A DNA stretch of 64,000 nucleotides from Dyella dinghuensis. GTDB taxonomy: Bacteria > Pseudomonadota > Gammaproteobacteria > Xanthomonadales > Rhodanobacteraceae. Below the pieces are notes generated by a model. That model was not told the origin of the DNA, ran no database searches, and saw only the letters and a list, made by a program, of their open reading frames with translations. Shown one piece after another: positions 17,942 to 27,239 of the stretch (the first letter of the stretch is position 1; the number at the start of each line of letters is the position of its first letter). The stretch is taken from NCBI RefSeq assembly GCF_003977615.1, contig NZ_RYZR01000001.1:124001-188000 (forward strand), read 5' to 3'. The position numbers and the translations under genes were made by a program.

Positions 17942-19057
17942 CTAGGGACTGAAGACAAGCACGAGGAAAACGATAAACATCGAAAGATGCACCGCACCCT
18001 CGAGCATCGTCGTGCGGGCATTCGAGAACGTCATCGCGCTCAGGACAAGTGTCGCCACCGCCATCACGATTCCCGACGAAGGCAAACCGAGTAACACCGG
18101 GTGTCCGGTGTAGAGGCCGATGGCGAGAACCGCGGGAATTGTAAGACCAAGCGTTGAAGCAACCGCGCCGAGACAAAGGTTGATCGCTCGCGTAAGCCGG
18201 TCGGCACGAATGGCAATCAGCGCGGAAATACCTTCCGGCGCGAATACCAGCATCGCAATGATGATGCCCCCCAGCGCCACCGGCGCGCCCGTTACGGCAA
18301 TGCCGTATTCCAGGATTTTCGCCAGGCTCTTGGACAGGATGACGATCGGCAGAATGTTTATCAGCAGCAGAATGAAGTGCCAAAGCAGCGACTTCTTGTC
18401 GAGCTTGTGCGGCCGTTGATGTTCGATCTCGCGCGGATCGATCGGTTGCGCGTCGGGCGCTACAAAATAGCCGCGGTGCCGCCCGGTTTGCAGCCAGATG
18501 AAAACGCCGTACAGACCGATCGTGAGGATGGAGAACATGATCGCCTGTGGCCGCGCGAGCGAGCCGTCAGACGTGGATGTCGTGAAGTCCGGCAATACAA
18601 GCGCAATGATCGTCAGCGGAACGATCACCGAGAGATACGCTGAAGCACCCTTGAGGTTGAAAGCCTGCTCGTAATGGCGAATACCGCCCATCAGCAGACC
18701 CACGCCCACGACGCCATTGAGCACGATCATCAGCACCGCATACATCGTGTCGCGCGCCAGGGTGGAACTGCCCGGCGAGCTGAGCATCACCGCCGAGATA
18801 AGCGCGACTTCGATGATGACGATGGAAAGGGTCAGCACCAGCGTGCCTAGCGGCTCGCCGAGCATGTCCGCCAGCGTTTCCGCTTCATGCACGACACCAA
18901 AGGCCACCCAGATGATGGCGACGAATAGCCACACGAATAACCCGAGGGTGAACATGTGGTTATCGAGATGCGTCATCCATCCTGATCCGAAGATCAGGAA
19001 TAGTGCGACGCTCAGCCAGCCAAAGACCGGGCGTGCTGCTGTCATGATCGTCCGCAT
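17942..19057 (-). CDS. chaA: Calcium/proton (or sodium-potassium/proton) antiporter ChaA
   Basis: This 371-residue membrane protein has about eleven predicted helices and the two inverted-repeat motifs of the Ca2+/cation antiporter superfamily: GEPLGTLVLTLSIVIIEVAL near residue 67 and APEGISALIAIRADR near 268, each with the conserved acidic residue in a membrane helix. A hydrophilic loop (about residues 203-222) divides the halves. ChaA exchanges cytosolic Ca2+, Na+ or K+ for protons and helps pH and salt tolerance. The start at 19057 has GAGG 5 bases upstream. It is a single gene, reading away from the gene-poor region to its right. Confidence 0.92.
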   Translation of the reverse strand: MRTIMTAARPVFGWLSVALFLIFGSGWMTHLDNHMFTLGLFVWLFVAIIWVAFGVVHEAETLADMLGEPLGTLVLTLSIVIIEVALISAVMLSSPGSSTLARDTMYAVLMIVLNGVVGVGLLMGGIRHYEQAFNLKGASAYLSVIVPLTIIALVLPDFTTSTSDGSLARPQAIMFSILTIGLYGVFIWLQTGRHRGYFVAPDAQPIDPREIEHQRPHKLDKKSLLWHFILLLINILPIVILSKSLAKILEYGIAVTGAPVALGGIIIAMLVFAPEGISALIAIRADRLTRAINLCLGAVASTLGLTIPAVLAIGLYTGHPVLLGLPSSGIVMAVATLVLSAMTFSNARTTMLEGAVHLSMFIVFLVLVFSP

Positions 19058-19949
19058 GATGTCCTCGACCTGTCGCTATGGACCCGTTGTGTGCGGGCGT
19101 TATCGCAATAGTAAGCGTTAAGGTGATGAGGTGGGGAGTGGATTCCCTTGTCGCGACGTGCTTTTCGACAAAAGTACGACCTTCGGACGTCGTGCGAGGC
19201 GGTAAGCGGCCCGTGGACCTGCATTGGCAGCCGCATCGTTATGATAGTGAGATGACTTCAGACCTTCATGCTGGCAGCACACGCTCGATGTGGGTAACGA
19301 AGTCGAAGTCTCATCATCCGACGATGGCGAAACGCGGTTCGTCGACTTTCCATTTTTGCTTGTCATCGGAATAACGCGATGTAAAGGATGGTTAAAAATA
19401 TTTTCCCGCGCATGTCCGTGCAGGGCAGTCAATGCTCACCGATAACGTTATGGTCAATCGCTTCGCTGCTTGCCAATCCGGATGCACACGCCCTTGCTAT
19501 GAATCGTGACACTGGAGCCTTGATTGCCTCGGCCCGATTCCTCGGCAGATCAACCTGTCCCCGTTATTTCACCATCGGGTTTCGATGGATTTAATCGATG
19601 TGGCGTGTCGCCTCGCACACATACAGTCGCACACAGTCATAACGCAATCTGAAAACGTTTCCTCGTCACGCTCTTTGCACGACTGAGCGATATACGCTTG
19701 GAAACCAAGCGGTCTTGGGGCTGCCGCTTGCTAGGGGAAGTGTGCAAATGCCACCCAAAGTATCCGGTGTCTGGGTAGCGACGAATGACGCATGAGTTGT
19801 TTTGATTGTCCGTGTCGTAAGCACGGCCGGCATTTCCCTTCGTATATCCGGCTGCAATCAAGCACACGAAAGTCAGGCAACAACAAAGTCGCACTCTAAG
19901 TAGCTATTGCCTTCCATCGAGCGCTATATCGCCGCACGGAGTTTGCTCT
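19058..19949. other. Gene-poor region next to a REP-associated transposase
   Basis: These 892 bases hold no recognisable gene. The left end carries the chaA promoter region. The short open frames inside have no ribosome binding site and no recognisable sequence. Local features are an A+T-rich patch (19383-19408), the palindrome ATAACGTTAT at about 19442 and a small hairpin CGCTTGG-AAA-CCAAGCG at about 19694. The region looks like decayed or non-coding sequence upstream of the transposase gene. Confidence 0.45.
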
Positions 19950-20660
19950 ATGCCACGATTGCCACGGTTTGATATTGCCGGTGTGCCGCAACATGTGCTG
20001 CAGCGTGGTCGTGGCAGCAATGCCTGCTTTTTTTCCACAGACGATTATCAGTGCTATCTCACGCAACTTCTGCATGCGAGCCAGCGATGGCAATGTGCGG
20101 TGCATGCCTATGTGCTGATGCCAAATCACGTGCATCTGCTCGTAACGCCTTCGCGTCTGGGCGCATTGGCGGGGATGATGCAATCTATCGGACGAAATTA
20201 CGTCAACTACGTCAATATGACGTACCACCGCACCGGGACCTTATGGGAAGGGCGCTACAAATCGTGCCTGGTCGATGCGGAACACTATCTTTTGATGTGC
20301 TACCGCTACATCGAACTGAATCCCATTCGGGCAGGCGTGGCGGTTGAGCCATCGGTCTATCCGTGGTCCAGCTACCGTTGTAACGCCCTGGGGGATATCG
20401 ATGCGCTGATCGAGCCGCACGCGCAGTATCTTTCGCTCGGCTGGGACGATGAAGAGCGTCTGCGGGCGTACAGGGACTTGTTTGCAAACGACATCAGCCG
20501 GGCGAGTCTTGACGAAATTCGCACTTACGTTCAACAGCAGCGTGTACTCGGTTCTCCTGCTTTTCAAATGCAAGTGGAGGCGAGGCTCGGCCGATATGCG
20601 AAGGCGCGTCCGCCGCATCGCCCCCGGCGTGTTCCGGACATGCTGGCGTCGAGGCGCTAG
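19950..20660 (+). CDS. REP-associated tyrosine transposase (RAYT, Y1 family)
   Basis: This 236-residue protein belongs to the HUH/Y1 transposase family of REP-associated transposases. The HUH-type motif is PNHVHLLVTP near residue 56, and the C-terminal part of the core carries the family signature GTLWEGRYKSCLVDAEHYLLMCYRYIELNPIRA (residues about 93-125, quoted in part only for its GRYKS and ELNPVRA-like blocks), with tyrosines around residue 80-86 as the nucleophile candidates. These enzymes mobilise short REP palindromes, not themselves. The gene is complete and stands alone in a gene-poor stretch. It may serve dispersed REP hairpins elsewhere in the genome. Confidence 0.9.
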   Translation: MPRLPRFDIAGVPQHVLQRGRGSNACFFSTDDYQCYLTQLLHASQRWQCAVHAYVLMPNHVHLLVTPSRLGALAGMMQSIGRNYVNYVNMTYHRTGTLWEGRYKSCLVDAEHYLLMCYRYIELNPIRAGVAVEPSVYPWSSYRCNALGDIDALIEPHAQYLSLGWDDEERLRAYRDLFANDISRASLDEIRTYVQQQRVLGSPAFQMQVEARLGRYAKARPPHRPRRVPDMLASRR

Positions 20661-20713
20661 CCGAATAAGAGTGACTATTTCAACGTGCGCAGCTGTGACG
20701 GATAGGGTTACGT

Positions 20714-20727
20714 AGCCCTTGCGGGCT
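20714..20727. repeat. Short hairpin downstream of the RAYT gene
   Basis: AGCCC and GGGCT flank a TTGC loop. It could be a weak terminator of the transposase gene or a half-REP element; a T-run is absent. Confidence 0.3.
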
Positions 20728-20802
20728 TGTTGTGTCGCCATCCGCGCCAAAGTGCTATGGCGTCTGGCAAAATCGAGCCATTGCCCGCAGGAATATCTGG
20801 AC

Positions 20803-22065
20803 ATGCTCGATGCCGTCTCCAAACCGGCCAATTCGCCTGGCCGTGTGCTGTTCGCCAGTTTGATTGGCACGACTATCGAATTCTTCGATTTCTACATCTA
20901 CGCCACCGCAGCGGTGTTGGTCTTCCCGAAGTTGTTCTTTCCGGCGGGGGATGCGGCCTCGGCGACGTTGCAGTCGTTTGCGACTTTCGCGCTGGCGTTC
21001 GTTGCGCGGCCTATCGGCTCGGCCTTGTTCGGGCACTTTGGCGACCGGATCGGCCGCAAGGCAACGCTGGTCGCGGCACTACTGACGATGGGGCTGTCCA
21101 CGGTCGCCATTGGTCTGCTACCCACGTATGCGCACATTGGCTTGATGGCCCCCGCACTGCTGGCCTTGTGTCGCCTTGGTCAGGGCCTTGGCCTGGGTGG
21201 CGAATGGGGTGGTGCAGTATTGCTCGCCATTGAAAACGCGCCGCCCGGAAAACGTGGCTGGTACGGCATGTTTCCACAGCTCGGTGCACCTATTGGATTT
21301 TTCATCGCGACCGGCGTGTTTCTGTGGCTGACGCAAAGTCTTGGAGACGCCGCTTTTTTTGCGTGGGGCTGGCGTGTGCCATTCATTGCTAGCTCCGTGC
21401 TGGTGATTGTTGGCTTGTGGATGCGTCTGCGGCTTACCGAGACGCCCGAATTTGCCCGTGCCGTCGCCAAGCACGAGCGCGTAAAAGTGCCCATGCTGAG
21501 CGTGTTCGCGCATCATTCACGCGCATTGATCTCCGGTACGTTTGCTGCACTGGCCACCTTTGTGATCTTTTATTTGATGACGGTGTTTGCGCTTTTTTGG
21601 GCAACATCGTCGTTGGCCCGTCCGCGCGAAGATTTTCTGATCGTGCAGATGGTCGGTGTGGTTTTCTTCGCATTGACCATTCCGCTTTCAGCATGGCTGG
21701 CGGACAAGCGTGGCGGCCGCTTTGCGATGATCCTTGCCACGGTGCTTATCTTTATCTTTGGTGTGGCCTACGCGCCGTTGTTTGTGCACAGCGATATGGC
21801 GTTCATGATCGTCGGCATGTGCGTCGTCGGCATCACGTACGGCCCTTTGGGCACGGTGCTCGCACAAATTTTTCCAACGACGGTGCGCTATACGGGTTCC
21901 TCATTGGCGTTCAATTTTGCGGGTATTCTCGGTGCCTCGCTCGCGCCATCTATCGCGAAATGGCTTGCTGACCATTACGGGCTCGCATACGTTGGCTATT
22001 ACCTGTCGGCGGCGGCGGTTTTAACGATGATTGCGCTGTTGTTCAAGCCAGAGCCGGAGATGTAA
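20803..22065 (+). CDS. MHS-family MFS transporter (metabolite:proton symporter)
   Basis: This 420-residue protein has twelve predicted membrane helices. The MHS subgroup signatures are present: the first helix with GTTIEFFDFYIY, the loop motif GHFGDRIGRK near residue 78, LGLGGEWGGAVLLAIENAP near 128, and RLTETPEF after helix six. Relatives carry shikimate, alpha-ketoglutarate, proline/betaine or citrate, so the substrate is probably a carboxylate or zwitterion. The start at 20803 follows a CAGGA site; the open frame continues upstream by 28 codons without support. It is a single gene. Confidence 0.9.
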   Translation: MLDAVSKPANSPGRVLFASLIGTTIEFFDFYIYATAAVLVFPKLFFPAGDAASATLQSFATFALAFVARPIGSALFGHFGDRIGRKATLVAALLTMGLSTVAIGLLPTYAHIGLMAPALLALCRLGQGLGLGGEWGGAVLLAIENAPPGKRGWYGMFPQLGAPIGFFIATGVFLWLTQSLGDAAFFAWGWRVPFIASSVLVIVGLWMRLRLTETPEFARAVAKHERVKVPMLSVFAHHSRALISGTFAALATFVIFYLMTVFALFWATSSLARPREDFLIVQMVGVVFFALTIPLSAWLADKRGGRFAMILATVLIFIFGVAYAPLFVHSDMAFMIVGMCVVGITYGPLGTVLAQIFPTTVRYTGSSLAFNFAGILGASLAPSIAKWLADHYGLAYVGYYLSAAAVLTMIALLFKPEPEM

Positions 22066-22110
22066 ATCCTGTGGCATTAAATGTCCGCTTGAATGCATAT
22101 GAGGTATTTC

Positions 22111-22725
22111 ATGCGTCGTGACCGTTACGCCGCAAATGGGGTTGCCGCGATTCTGTTAGCCGGGCTTTTCATGTCCGTCGCCGTGCGGTCGCAGACGGCA
22201 CCCGTGCAGGGTAAGTTCGTCAATATCAGTGCGCCGGCCAATCTTGCGCCGACGCGCAAGCTTTCATGCATCGACCTAACAGACGTAAAAAACACATACA
22301 CGCCACCTGACGTCTACACCGCAATACGAGCCTGCCTTGCGAAAGGTGATTACGATCGTGCGGCCATGCTCTTTCCTTTGGCAGGGGCGTACGCTCATTT
22401 CGACGCATTTCGCATTACGGATCAGACAGCGCGGGATGGCGGACAGATTTTGATCATGCAAACCTTTGCAATGATGCCGCCCGATCAGAAGCAGGCGTTC
22501 AAGCAGGCGCTTACTGTGGTGATTTCAGACCCGAAAAGACATGCCGATTTCTGTTCGGACGTAAGCAAGATCGGACCGCCCGACTATTTTCCGAAATACC
22601 TGATCATGCACGGGATGAATGCTTTTCTGACGCCGCATCCCGAGCAGAATGCGTTGGTGCCGAATTTCGATGCGCAGGGTACTTGGACCAAACTTCAGGC
22701 GGAATACTTGAAGTGCGTTAACTGA
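22111..22725 (+). CDS. Exported hypothetical protein
   Basis: This 204-residue protein has a signal peptide ending near residue 28 (VRSQT). I do not recognise the family. The mature part has a cysteine pair (CIDLTDV near residue 50 and IRACLAKGDYDRAAMLF near 72), a helical middle region and another pair near FCSDVSK and the C-terminal LKCVN; the pattern suggests disulfide bonds and a TPR-like helical fold. The ATG at 22111 has GAGG 7 bases upstream; two nearby in-frame ATGs are less well placed. A strong terminator follows. Confidence 0.65.
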   Translation: MRRDRYAANGVAAILLAGLFMSVAVRSQTAPVQGKFVNISAPANLAPTRKLSCIDLTDVKNTYTPPDVYTAIRACLAKGDYDRAAMLFPLAGAYAHFDAFRITDQTARDGGQILIMQTFAMMPPDQKQAFKQALTVVISDPKRHADFCSDVSKIGPPDYFPKYLIMHGMNAFLTPHPEQNALVPNFDAQGTWTKLQAEYLKCVN

Positions 22726-22742
22726 GCCCCGTTTTAGAGAAA

Positions 22743-22770
22743 AAAGCCGCGCCATAGGCGCGGCTTTCTT
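22743..22770. terminator. Bidirectional intrinsic terminator
   Basis: AAAGCCGCGCC (22743-22753) pairs with GGCGCGGCTTT (22757-22767) around ATA, with A-rich and T-rich flanks on both sides. It separates the convergent exported-protein and Mrr-like genes and can serve both. Confidence 0.85.
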
Positions 22771-22787
22771 ATTCGTTTCCGACAGCG

Positions 22788-23459
22788 TCAATGCGCAGCG
22801 GTTCGCGCGCGATGGTGCATGGGTGGCGGTGACGCCGGTGCACGGAAGGGCACGACCGTGCTGTCCTGTGCGAGCGGTGCGTCGCCGAGCATGGCGAGCA
22901 GGGTCTCGCCATAAATCAGCTCGAAAGGTTTGCCGACGACGAACTTCCATGCGTCGGGCGTGTAATCCCCGCATGCGACAATTTTCACGGCAGAGGCATG
23001 ATGGTGTTTCATCAGGCTGTACATCTCGCGTACGTCCTTTACGTCGACGTTGCGACTGTGCCAATGCCTGCATTGAACCAGCGTTGTCAATCCATGTTTG
23101 TGGACGGTCAGGTCGATGCCTGCGTCGATATCCGAATGTCCGGCGTGCTCCACCGTGTAACCGCGATAGCGAAAGGCCTGGGCGATACGGTTCTCGAATT
23201 CACGCCAATGCATCATGCGCAGCTGATCGAGTTCGTCGCGAAGGACTAGGCGCCGCGTGCGTTGGCGATAGCCCAGACAGCAAAGGAAAGCGGCGAACCA
23301 ACACGCGCTTATCAAAAGCCCGACTAGGGTGAGTTGTACGGCGCTGTGCTCTCCCATGCCGTAGCGCACGAAGACGTACGCACTCGCGCCGAGCAAGATG
23401 CCGGCTGGCCAGTGCACCGATACGAATCGTTCGATGCGTTGTGTTCCGTGCTTCGCCAT
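22788..23459 (-). CDS. Membrane-anchored Mrr-like restriction-endonuclease-fold protein
   Basis: This 223-residue protein has two N-terminal membrane helices (about residues 18-34 and 41-62), then an Mrr-type nuclease fold (about residues 80-195). The core reads MHWREFENRIAQAFRYRGYTVE followed by DIDAGIDLTV and LVQCRHW. In active Mrr proteins the equivalent end is Q-C-K; here Lys is Arg, so the catalytic lysine is replaced. The family cleaves or binds modified DNA; a membrane-bound member with this change may only bind DNA or be inactive. The ATG at 23459 has a GGGAG just upstream. It is convergent with the exported-protein gene. Confidence 0.78.
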   Translation of the reverse strand: MAKHGTQRIERFVSVHWPAGILLGASAYVFVRYGMGEHSAVQLTLVGLLISACWFAAFLCCLGYRQRTRRLVLRDELDQLRMMHWREFENRIAQAFRYRGYTVEHAGHSDIDAGIDLTVHKHGLTTLVQCRHWHSRNVDVKDVREMYSLMKHHHASAVKIVACGDYTPDAWKFVVGKPFELIYGETLLAMLGDAPLAQDSTVVPFRAPASPPPMHHRARTAAH

Positions 23460-23705
23460 CAACTCCCCCGAGCTGTGAACGTTGCTTACTGAAACGTCTG
23501 TTGACCTTAGCGCGGACGATTGGGGAGATCAGCGTGCACTGCGGCATACGGCCGCAGCGCGGATTTGACGCGTTTGCAGGGCGTTCCGTGGCGACCGTTT
23601 TGTGCGCTGCGGCGACGCTTTGTTACAGATCTTAGGGAGGTAGAGGACAAAAAGCCGGGCGCTGGCACGCCCCCTGGTCGGGGATGCCCCTATAGCGAGT
23701 CGAGT

Positions 23706-24248
23706 TCACGGCTGCTGCCATTCCGGAACCAGCATGGACAGATCCGTCACGCCGACATCGACGCCGGACTGAGTCAGCAAGGTAGTGATCTGCCCACGAT
23801 GGTGCGTTTGATGATTGAAAAAGTGCTGCAGCAAAGGGCCAAACTGACGAACGTAGGGCTCGCCTTTGGTGTTCTTGTAGGACAGCGGTTGCTCGAAGTC
23901 GTTGTCGGTCGTTTCGCCGATGAACGTGATGATCATCTCATCCATGCCTACCCTCGCCTTATGCAAGGACGGCAGTTCGGAGTGCAGTGGTTCATTCAGT
24001 GCACGAGGCATAGGCAGCGCGTGCGCAGGTCCCAGCGCGGCAAAACGTGCAGGGTGATCGGCAAAGCGCCTCAGCCAGATGGTGTCGGCCACCATCAGAT
24101 GATTGAGCGTGCCGAACACCGAGCCGAAAAATGCACCCTTGTTAGCGTGCAGCGTTTCGTTATCGAGCTTGGAGGCCGCGTCATAAACTTTGGCGTTCAT
24201 CCATTGGTTGTAACGGGCCATCAGTTCGAAGTGGCTTTTTTGCGACAT
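23706..24248 (-). CDS. DinB-family protein
   Basis: This 180-residue protein is a four-helix-bundle DinB family member (not the DNA polymerase). The metal ligands are visible in TLNHLMVADTIWLRR near residue 48 and HQTHHRGQIT near 146, which supply three histidines as in bacillithiol/mycothiol-dependent relatives. Such proteins are often metal-dependent thiol transferases or stress-induced proteins of unknown substrate. The start at 24248 has GGAG 6 bases upstream; the longer frame is unsupported. A second DinB protein is encoded at 38964. Confidence 0.88.
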   Translation of the reverse strand: MSQKSHFELMARYNQWMNAKVYDAASKLDNETLHANKGAFFGSVFGTLNHLMVADTIWLRRFADHPARFAALGPAHALPMPRALNEPLHSELPSLHKARVGMDEMIITFIGETTDNDFEQPLSYKNTKGEPYVRQFGPLLQHFFNHQTHHRGQITTLLTQSGVDVGVTDLSMLVPEWQQP

Positions 24249-24423
24249 GGCTGCTCCGGCGTTCGTGCGCGTTGTCCGAGAGGAAACATGTTGGCGCACG
24301 CTAAACGGCCCGGCAACGGCGAGAGGTCATACGTGTCGACGGGCCCTTCACGCGACAGCGGCACAATCATCCTGCCTACGCCGAATCATCCGGTTTAGCC
24401 GCCGCCACTTGCCGGAGTGCCCC

Positions 24424-24807
24424 ATGAACCACAGGACGCCAACCCACGTATCTCATGTTCCCGTCAATTGGAGCGATCCGGAGCTGGCGTCGCTGCTGAA
24501 TCGAAGTGACGGCTGGCAATTGGACAACCGGGGCGGGTATGCACCCCAAAACGTCGACGTTTTTGTCGGCTGGAGCTCAGCAGCGGGCCGTCCCGCCACA
24601 TTGGTGTGGGAGCGTGGCCAATCCGCCGTGGTTGCGGCCGCTTTTCCGATCGGGCAGGGCGAGCATGTGCGCGTCGAGCGGCATATGGGCGGCAACGTGC
24701 GCATCCTTTTTGGCGTGGTGATCGAGGGCCGCGAGGGCTTTCGCGAAGATGACGTTCAGCGAGGCATTCGCCTCTACTGGCTGCGGGTCAACACGCAAAA
24801 ATCCTGA
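24424..24807 (+). CDS. Hypothetical protein, member of a tandem paralogous pair
   Basis: This 127-residue protein has no signal peptide and no family that I recognise. It contains a conserved block DGWQLDNRGGYAPQNV (about residues 28-43), GQGEHVRVERH in the middle and VIEGREGFREDDVQ near the end. A second gene 236 bases downstream encodes a clearly related protein with the same blocks, so the two come from a duplication. GGAG lies 5 bases before the ATG. The beta-rich pattern suggests a compact domain; the role is unknown. Confidence 0.6.
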   Translation: MNHRTPTHVSHVPVNWSDPELASLLNRSDGWQLDNRGGYAPQNVDVFVGWSSAAGRPATLVWERGQSAVVAAAFPIGQGEHVRVERHMGGNVRILFGVVIEGREGFREDDVQRGIRLYWLRVNTQKS

Positions 24808-25043
24808 CCTGCACAGCTGTGGCTATCGGGGCTTAAGGAAAACTCCAGTCCGGTCGATAACACACGTAAGCGCGTAAACCATCCAGATTCAGCCTGCTTT
24901 TAGCGGTTTCGGTCGTGGGCACGATCATTGCAAGCCACCTGTTGAGCTTGCACGGATCCGAACCGCAGAGGTCGGGACGAATCGCAAGTGGTGAATGTGC
25001 AGAAGAAGTGCCGCGTGTGGATTTGAGTGGATTGAACCCGAAA

Positions 25044-25418
25044 ATGACTCATTACAAGCCTAGCTCGAAGCTGTCGAAGCAGCAGGTGGATTGGAACGAT
25101 CCACACCTGCAATCGCTGCTGCAAAAAACCGAGCACTGGCGGCTGGACAATCGTGGCGCATTTTCGGCACAAGAAGTCCGGATTTTCGTCGGACTGGGTG
25201 ACGAAGCGGGTCAGTCCGCTTTCCTGGTCTGGGAAGGCGAGCAGGTCGTCGTGCTGGAGACGCTGTTCTCCATCCGCAAGGGCGAGCACGTGCGCCTGGA
25301 CCGTTTGACGCCAGGTGTTTCGCGGACTGCGTGGGGCGTCGTCGTCGACGGTCGCGAAGGCAGCCGGGAAGAAGACCGTTTGCACGGCGTGCACGTGCAT
25401 TGGCTGCACATGTGTTGA
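25044..25418 (+). CDS. Hypothetical protein, paralogue of the preceding gene
   Basis: This 124-residue protein aligns with the 24424 gene product along its whole length: EHWRLDNRGAFSAQEV, RKGEHVRLDRL and VVDGREGSREEDR correspond to the same blocks. The chosen ATG gives an identical distance (14 residues) to the conserved VDW start of the domain, although its ribosome binding site is weak; the frame stays open upstream to 24915. It converges with the EAL-CBS-GGDEF gene, whose stop is 7 bases from this stop. The function is unknown. Confidence 0.58.
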   Translation: MTHYKPSSKLSKQQVDWNDPHLQSLLQKTEHWRLDNRGAFSAQEVRIFVGLGDEAGQSAFLVWEGEQVVVLETLFSIRKGEHVRLDRLTPGVSRTAWGVVVDGREGSREEDRLHGVHVHWLHMC

Positions 25419-25425
25419 GTCTTCC

Positions 25426-27231
25426 TCAGGCGGTTGCCGCATCCGCCTGGTTCGGCCAGGGCACATCGCCCGATAGCAGATAGAAACCCACTTGTGCGCG
25501 TTTGGCGTGGCGCTTGGCGCGTGCGGCCAGCGTCGCCAGCGTTTCCGGGCGCCCCGGGAAAGGCGGAAGCACACGCACGGCGCCGATGGCGACAGTGGTG
25601 AGGGGAAAGAACTGCGTGTTCCCGTGCCGGTCTTCTCCGACGATGCCCTGGCGAGCAATGTCTTCGGCCGCAAACAGACTGCGTGCGCCCTGATTGAACA
25701 AGGCCACCATCTCCTTGCAGCGGATTTCCCAGTCGTCGCTTTGGAGTACGAGCAGGAAATCGTCTCCGCCGATGTGGCCGACAAAGTCCGAACGCGGATT
25801 CACGTGAGCGGTGAGAATGCCCGCCAGCAGGCGAATCATTTCATCGCCGCGGAAGTAGCCGTATTGGTCGTTGAACGGCTTGAAATGGTTGAGATCCACA
25901 TAGGCCACCGTAAAAGACACCTCGGCACGAAGTAGCCGCGCCACATGTTCGGTGACGGGAATATTGCCGGGCAAGAAGGTGAGCGGATTGGCGTAGCGCG
26001 CAGCTTCGATCCTCAGTTCGGTGACACGGCGCACCAGCGATTCGCCGGTGCCCAGTCCCAGGTAGTTCCCGTCGCGTGTGATGACGAAGCCATCGCTCAA
26101 ATAGCGCTGATCCTGTCCGCGCAGGATATCGGCCATGTTTTCCAGCGATTCCCACACGTCACACGTCAATGGTGCCTCGTGCATGAAAGCGGTGCAGCTT
26201 TTGCGCCCGTAAAGTTCGCGCGTGTACGGCTGGGCCATGCGCTCGCTGAAAATACGGCGATTGATGATGCCGACAGGACGGTCCGCTTCAACCACAGCCA
26301 GTGCGTGCAGCTCCGGAAACCGGGAAAACAAAGCGATGACATCGCTATTGGTGTTTTGTGCGGTCATCGCCGGCGCATCGATGACAAGATGCCCCAGGTG
26401 CATCGGCCGCTGTGTGACGGGGCCACGTAAACGGGGCGGCACGAAGATCGTGTGGTGGTTCAGCGCATCGAGTGCTGCATCGCTGATGCTTGCGCAGACG
26501 TTCATTGCGGGACGACCGAGCAGGAATCCTTGCGCATAGGGAATGCCGAGTTCTCGCAACATGCGCAAATCGTCGGCCTCTTCAACGCCTTCGCCGACCA
26601 GATCCGCGCCCAGTGTTTCGGCGACCTGACACAGTGCGCGCACGATCGCCAGACGTTCGGCGCTCTTGGCCAAGCCGTGAATCAGATAGCGGTCGATCTT
26701 GACGACTTCGGGATGAATTTCGTTCCACATCTCGAAGTTGGAGTGGCCGTTGCCAAAGTCGTCCAGGGCGAAGCGGACACCGTGCGCGCGAAGGTAACCC
26801 AATGCGTCAGCCAGGCGTGCTGGTTCGTCGACGATATCGCGCTCGGTCAACTCGATAGTGACGCGGCTGAGATCCATGCCGCCGGCACCCAGCGCAGCAA
26901 GCAGATCGTGGGGTTTGACCGATTCGTGCATGAACGCTTGTGCGCTCATATTGACCAGCAAACGTCCGGGCGCCCGCTGCGCCATGAAGGCGCTGCATAC
27001 GGTACGCGCGGCCGCGAGTTCGAATTCGCCCAGGCGCCCTTCGACACGCGCAATGTTCAGCAGCTCCGGTGTGCTGATACCGCCGAGTTCCGGCGGAGAT
27101 CGCACCAAGCCCTCATGCGCGACGATTTCCATCTTGTCCAGCCGAACAATGGGCTGGAACACCGCATGCAAACCATTCTGCGCGCGATCGAGCAGACTGG
27201 ATAAGCGGACGGAGTCGCGAGGAAAGGCCAT
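25426..27231 (-). CDS. EAL-CBS-GGDEF cyclic-di-GMP protein
   Basis: This 601-residue protein has an N-terminal EAL phosphodiesterase domain (about residues 15-245), a central CBS pair (about 275-400) and a C-terminal GGDEF domain (about 425-590). The EAL catalytic set is complete: EGLVR, NMSAQAF, ELTERD, DDFGNGHS, VKIDRYL, GEGVEE and QGFLLGR. The GGDEF signature is GGDDF, and the RxxD inhibitory site is not present, so diguanylate cyclase activity is doubtful while hydrolysis of cyclic-di-GMP is likely. CBS pairs usually bind adenine nucleotides. The start lies 8 bases after the chemoreceptor stop, so the two are almost certainly one transcript. Confidence 0.92.
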   Translation of the reverse strand: MAFPRDSVRLSSLLDRAQNGLHAVFQPIVRLDKMEIVAHEGLVRSPPELGGISTPELLNIARVEGRLGEFELAAARTVCSAFMAQRAPGRLLVNMSAQAFMHESVKPHDLLAALGAGGMDLSRVTIELTERDIVDEPARLADALGYLRAHGVRFALDDFGNGHSNFEMWNEIHPEVVKIDRYLIHGLAKSAERLAIVRALCQVAETLGADLVGEGVEEADDLRMLRELGIPYAQGFLLGRPAMNVCASISDAALDALNHHTIFVPPRLRGPVTQRPMHLGHLVIDAPAMTAQNTNSDVIALFSRFPELHALAVVEADRPVGIINRRIFSERMAQPYTRELYGRKSCTAFMHEAPLTCDVWESLENMADILRGQDQRYLSDGFVITRDGNYLGLGTGESLVRRVTELRIEAARYANPLTFLPGNIPVTEHVARLLRAEVSFTVAYVDLNHFKPFNDQYGYFRGDEMIRLLAGILTAHVNPRSDFVGHIGGDDFLLVLQSDDWEIRCKEMVALFNQGARSLFAAEDIARQGIVGEDRHGNTQFFPLTTVAIGAVRVLPPFPGRPETLATLAARAKRHAKRAQVGFYLLSGDVPWPNQADAATA

Positions 27232-27239
27232 GAGACAGG

